From Papaver somniferum (Eukaryota > Streptophyta > Magnoliopsida > Ranunculales > Papaveraceae), in NCBI RefSeq assembly GCF_003573695.1, contig NC_039362.1:17566063-17630062 (forward strand): DNA of 64,000 nucleotides, read 5' to 3'. The position numbers were made by a program, and so were the translations under genes. Shown piece by piece: positions 60,901 through 64,000 of this stretch. Positions within the stretch are counted from its first letter, which is position 1. Every line of letters starts with the position of its first letter. Below the pieces are notes generated by a model. It ran no database searches. It was not told the origin of the DNA and saw only the letters and a program-made list of their open reading frames with translations.

Positions 60901-61344
60901 AATCTATAAATTATGTTTTCGATAATTCTCTCGTCATTATAATTTGATAGGTCATGCTTAGAAATTTGATGGGATATACTTAGAAGATGCGAGTTTATGA
61001 TCGGAAATTATATCAATAATAGGTGTTGCAATAGAACAACGCTATAAACACATATTTGGAATTAGAGTTCTTTTCGGTGCATAATTATAAATAGTAGTGG
61101 AATTCATAGACCCTAGTTACAGACTCCTTCTCATTGTGTTTTAATCTTAGTTTCTTTTGTTTCGTTCTTTTTAAATCCTTAATTCTAAAAATCCAAAAAC
61201 ATCATTGTCGGTTAATTTATTAGAAATATTGGTTATAGTATTTCCACCGCTCCTCGTGGGAATGACCCGTACTTGCCTCTGTCTACTAGTTAGACACCGT
61301 GTGATTTCGGTTTATGTAAATAGGTATCTCCTGAAAGCCTATCA
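57978..61344 (+). mobile_element. 3' LTR of an Athila/Tat-like element
   Basis: 3367 bp from TGATAAGCACG to GCCTATCA. Its end shows the usual text of such LTRs (CCACCGCTCCTCGTGGGAAT..., then CTTGCCTC). The flanks GTGTT and AAGAC do not match, as expected for the 3' LTR of an element whose body is lost or displaced by the gypsy element on its left. The long minus-strand frame at 58531-59229 has no motif and is not counted as a gene. Confidence 0.65.
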
Positions 61345-61623
61345 AAGACTTCCAATGAGTTAAATGTAAACTATAAGTGTCAGAAAAAGTCACTCCCTAA
61401 GAAAATGATTCGAAATAATTATAGTGACCCTGAGTATCATTATTACTATGATTATATATCTGGTACATGGCATAAATGTCAACCCGAAAAAATGCATGAG
61501 AACTTCTCTGCATATCCTGCCATTTGATTAAAAGATGGATCCTCCCCATGTGTATATAACTTGAAATGGGGCAAGTAATGTGTTGATATGATGTGTATCC
61601 AGGGTAATCTATAATCTGTTTTG
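61345..61623 (+). other. coding-like remnant, unidentified
   Basis: The plus strand reads DPEYHYYYDYISGTWHKCQP and, after a stop, DGSSPCVYNLKWG. The aromatic-rich text looks like former protein sequence, but I do not recognise the family. It is squeezed between two LTRs. Confidence 0.25.
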
Positions 61624-64000
61624 ATAGGTGTCATAAACACCTTCATTTATATCTATAGTTTATGCTTTCTTTGGTATGTTTTCATGTAAATTATGTATCT
61701 TATGTTTGCTTTTGAGTTTAATAGGTACTTTGGAGTCATTTGGAGCAAAAGAAGGAGAAATCGTATTTTTGGAGCGTAAAAGGCAAAAAGGTCAATTCAC
61801 ATGCGATATTTATATTTGGAGCAGGCTAGGTTTCACAAGAAGGAGATAACGAATGAACTAGAAACAACAAGAAGAACTACGCTGGGAACTGAATTGTCAC
61901 ACCTCCATTTGGGTGACCCTTATCCTAATGAGTGGGTATCGTAGATCCGTTTTCCTTATAACCTAGAAACTAGGTCGAGTTGGTCATTACACGACCAGTT
62001 CTTCTCTCAGCCAAATCTCGTCGCCGCTCTCAGTTCCTTGCCAAGAACGGTTCACGCCGGAAATCTCAGGTCTGGTCTGGTGGAGTACGTCGTCGGACCA
62101 GAGAGTTGTAAAAGGGTAAGACAAGTCGAATTTGTAAGAGTTTAGTTTGTGTTTGAATTCTCAGACGAAAACTCTATCAAGAACAATAAGCTGGTGTCGG
62201 AAAAAATGGAGATGAAGGGAGTAAAATCATCAAGCAGTTGCGAGTTTCTGTGGATTCAAAGGTATGTAAACAATGGGTTTGTGTTGGATTTGCATTTGGT
62301 AGTGATGGTTTCGATAATTGAAGACTAGGGTTGAATTAAAATTGGAATTGGGGTTGATGTTGCTCCATTGAGTGATCTGTGTTGTGAATCGAAAGAGGAG
62401 AAGTTGCTGTTGCTGTACAAAGTTAAGAATACGGAAGCAATGGGTTCTGATATTGCTGTTGCCGATTAAAGATCAGTAAGAATGCAAGATGGAGAATGAC
62501 TCAGGTGAAGAGATTCAAGGGTTGAGTTTTCTGTGTGTATTGCCATAAATGATTACAAGGAATTTGAGTGCATCTGGAGATGGTGGTGATTGAATTATGG
62601 ACTGATGCAGCTGCAGATTTGTGTTGCTGTCACCAATGGGAGTTGGCATTGCAGAAAATGGAGAAAGGAAGGAATTGAGCCAAGCGAGAAGTTGGTTGAT
62701 TGGTTGGTTGCGACGGGATGAATGGGTTGCATAGAAGCACAAAGAAATTGGAGGAGTTGAGTCTGTGGCCTGAGTTAGGTGGTTATGAAGCTACAAAAGA
62801 TTGCAAGAAATTGGCAGCGAAGGCATTGGTGGTGGATGTAGCTCAAGTTGCAGAAATTATGGAGCTGAATCTGTGGTATTGGTCTGAAGTTGATGGACTG
62901 TGGAGGTTGGAATGGACTGAAGAGAACTGCGAGTAAAATCATCACATGCAGTGTTGGTGGAATTGAATAAATGTTGATGTTGCTGGTGCTGTTAATTTTG
63001 ATGGGACTGTGGTTGCCAAGGCTAGTTACAGGTTCAGTTCTTATTCAGTGAGAACTACAAGTGATGCTGTAATGGGAGTTCAGAATGAAGCAGGAATTGC
63101 AGCTGCAATTGAATGTTGTCTCCATAGCTGAATGAATGAGTTATGAACAGATAGATGAATTCTAGGTATGAATGTGCAGGGAAAGACATATGAATGGCCA
63201 CAAATGATGATTGACATTGGTGGCTGTTGTGTGAGCTAGTTATAGGGAAGGACTTGATCTGAACTGATTATGCTGAGAAGAGTATGGAAAGGTTGCAACT
63301 GCAACCTCTTGCTGATACAGTGAAGCCACAAAGATGGTCATAATGGTTGTGACAGTGTTGCGACTGTGAAGATTAGAATGGGTTATCAGCACTGGTGGTA
63401 TTGAAGTGTGCAGTTTCTGAAGGTGGTCCTGCTAGCTGCTAAGGCTACAAGAAAGAACAAGAAGAGATGGGAACTGCTAATGGTTTGTGGCTTGAGTTAA
63501 TAGTGGTATGCAGTCAGCTGGCTTGATGCAGGTGGTGCAGTGACTGGTGCAGGAGGGATTAATAACTGATGTTCCTGGGACAAAACTGACAGGCTTATCA
63601 ATTTTTATGGGCCTGTAGATCAGAATGACTGCCAGAATTGGTTGGGCTAGGTGCAATCAGGCTTGTACTGAATTACAAGGCTGGCTATGGTCGATAGACA
63701 AAAGACGGAAATTGGAATTTATAAAAGAGAGACTTACACTCTCTACAAAGGAGGATCTCCATATCTTATTAATCTCTTCTTCTACTTTTAGCCTAGGGTT
63801 TCGAAACATGGGTTTTCTTTTTCTCCTTGTGATGAACTCCTATGCCATGAGTACTTAGATTTTATTATTGGTTAAGGAATAAGTTGGATTTCCAAATATG
63901 GGTTTTCATTCAATAAATTAGTTTTGTCTCCATGTTTTGTCGATTATGATTCGCTAGAAATATCGCCATGTATGATTGATTGTTAGTTTTGTCAAGTTGC
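61624..64000 (+). mobile_element. start of another Athila/Tat-like LTR (cut by the window)
   Basis: It begins TGATAGGTGTCATAAACACC, followed by text typical of these LTRs (GGTACTTTGGAGTCATTTGG, then AGCAAAAGAAGGAG). It runs off the window. The start is not the same family as 57978-61344. No gene is supported inside it. Confidence 0.5.

Noticed and set aside
1..64000. tRNA or other structured RNA genes
   Set aside because: No stretch with a convincing cloverleaf plus A/B boxes was noticed; a tRNAscan or Rfam search would be needed to be sure.

Overview
The window is nuclear DNA of a flowering plant, probably a eudicot with a large repeat-rich genome. The evidence is GT-AG introns, AT-rich spacers, decayed plant-type FtsZ1 and UBP14-like exons, plant LTR-retrotransposon lineages, a hAT element with a BED finger and a plant mobile domain protein. 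I cannot fix the species. Nothing suggests a bacterium or an organelle.

Positions 1-15400 are the gene side. One plausible intact host gene lies at 5000-7428 (minus): five in-phase exons encode a trypsin-like serine protease joined to a very acidic stretch and an RRM. Around it are relics: a UBP14-like deubiquitinase (3803-4240) and several broken, partly tandem copies of the chloroplast division gene FtsZ1 (8390-14622). Two copies of one small MITE-like element (2936-3214 and 13177-13536) lie in opposite orientation.

Positions 15400-21250 hold no gene I recognise. They contain a decayed minus-strand LTR retrotransposon with a ~230-bp repeat in its U3.

Positions 21250-34710 are nested retrotransposons. 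SIRE-like copia LTR pieces are interrupted by an 8.3-kb non-autonomous Ty3/gypsy element (21830-30098; two 461-bp LTRs; target duplication CATTG). It keeps only gag and protease on the minus strand. On the opposite strand it carries a spliced coiled-coil gene with its own TATA box. A second, truncated copy (31898-34365) carries the same antisense gene.

Positions 34711-57843 are a second, larger Ty3/gypsy element with multi-kilobase LTRs. Its body has a broken gag, a protease fused to an integrase tail with the polymerase missing, and an antisense spliced gene with a plant mobile domain. Its LTRs hold a row of six stem-loops with compensatory stem changes, diverged subrepeats, a 1680-bp solo LTR (5' LTR) and a hAT element reduced to its BED finger (3' LTR). 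A 4.5-kb unit covering most of the 3' LTR is tandemly duplicated.

Positions 57613-64000 are the 3' end and LTR of an Athila/Tat-like element, preceded by a repeated 20-nt hairpin motif, and then the start of another LTR. The most interesting signals are the two hairpin arrays, the protease-RRM fusion, and the antisense spliced genes carried by two different retrotransposons.
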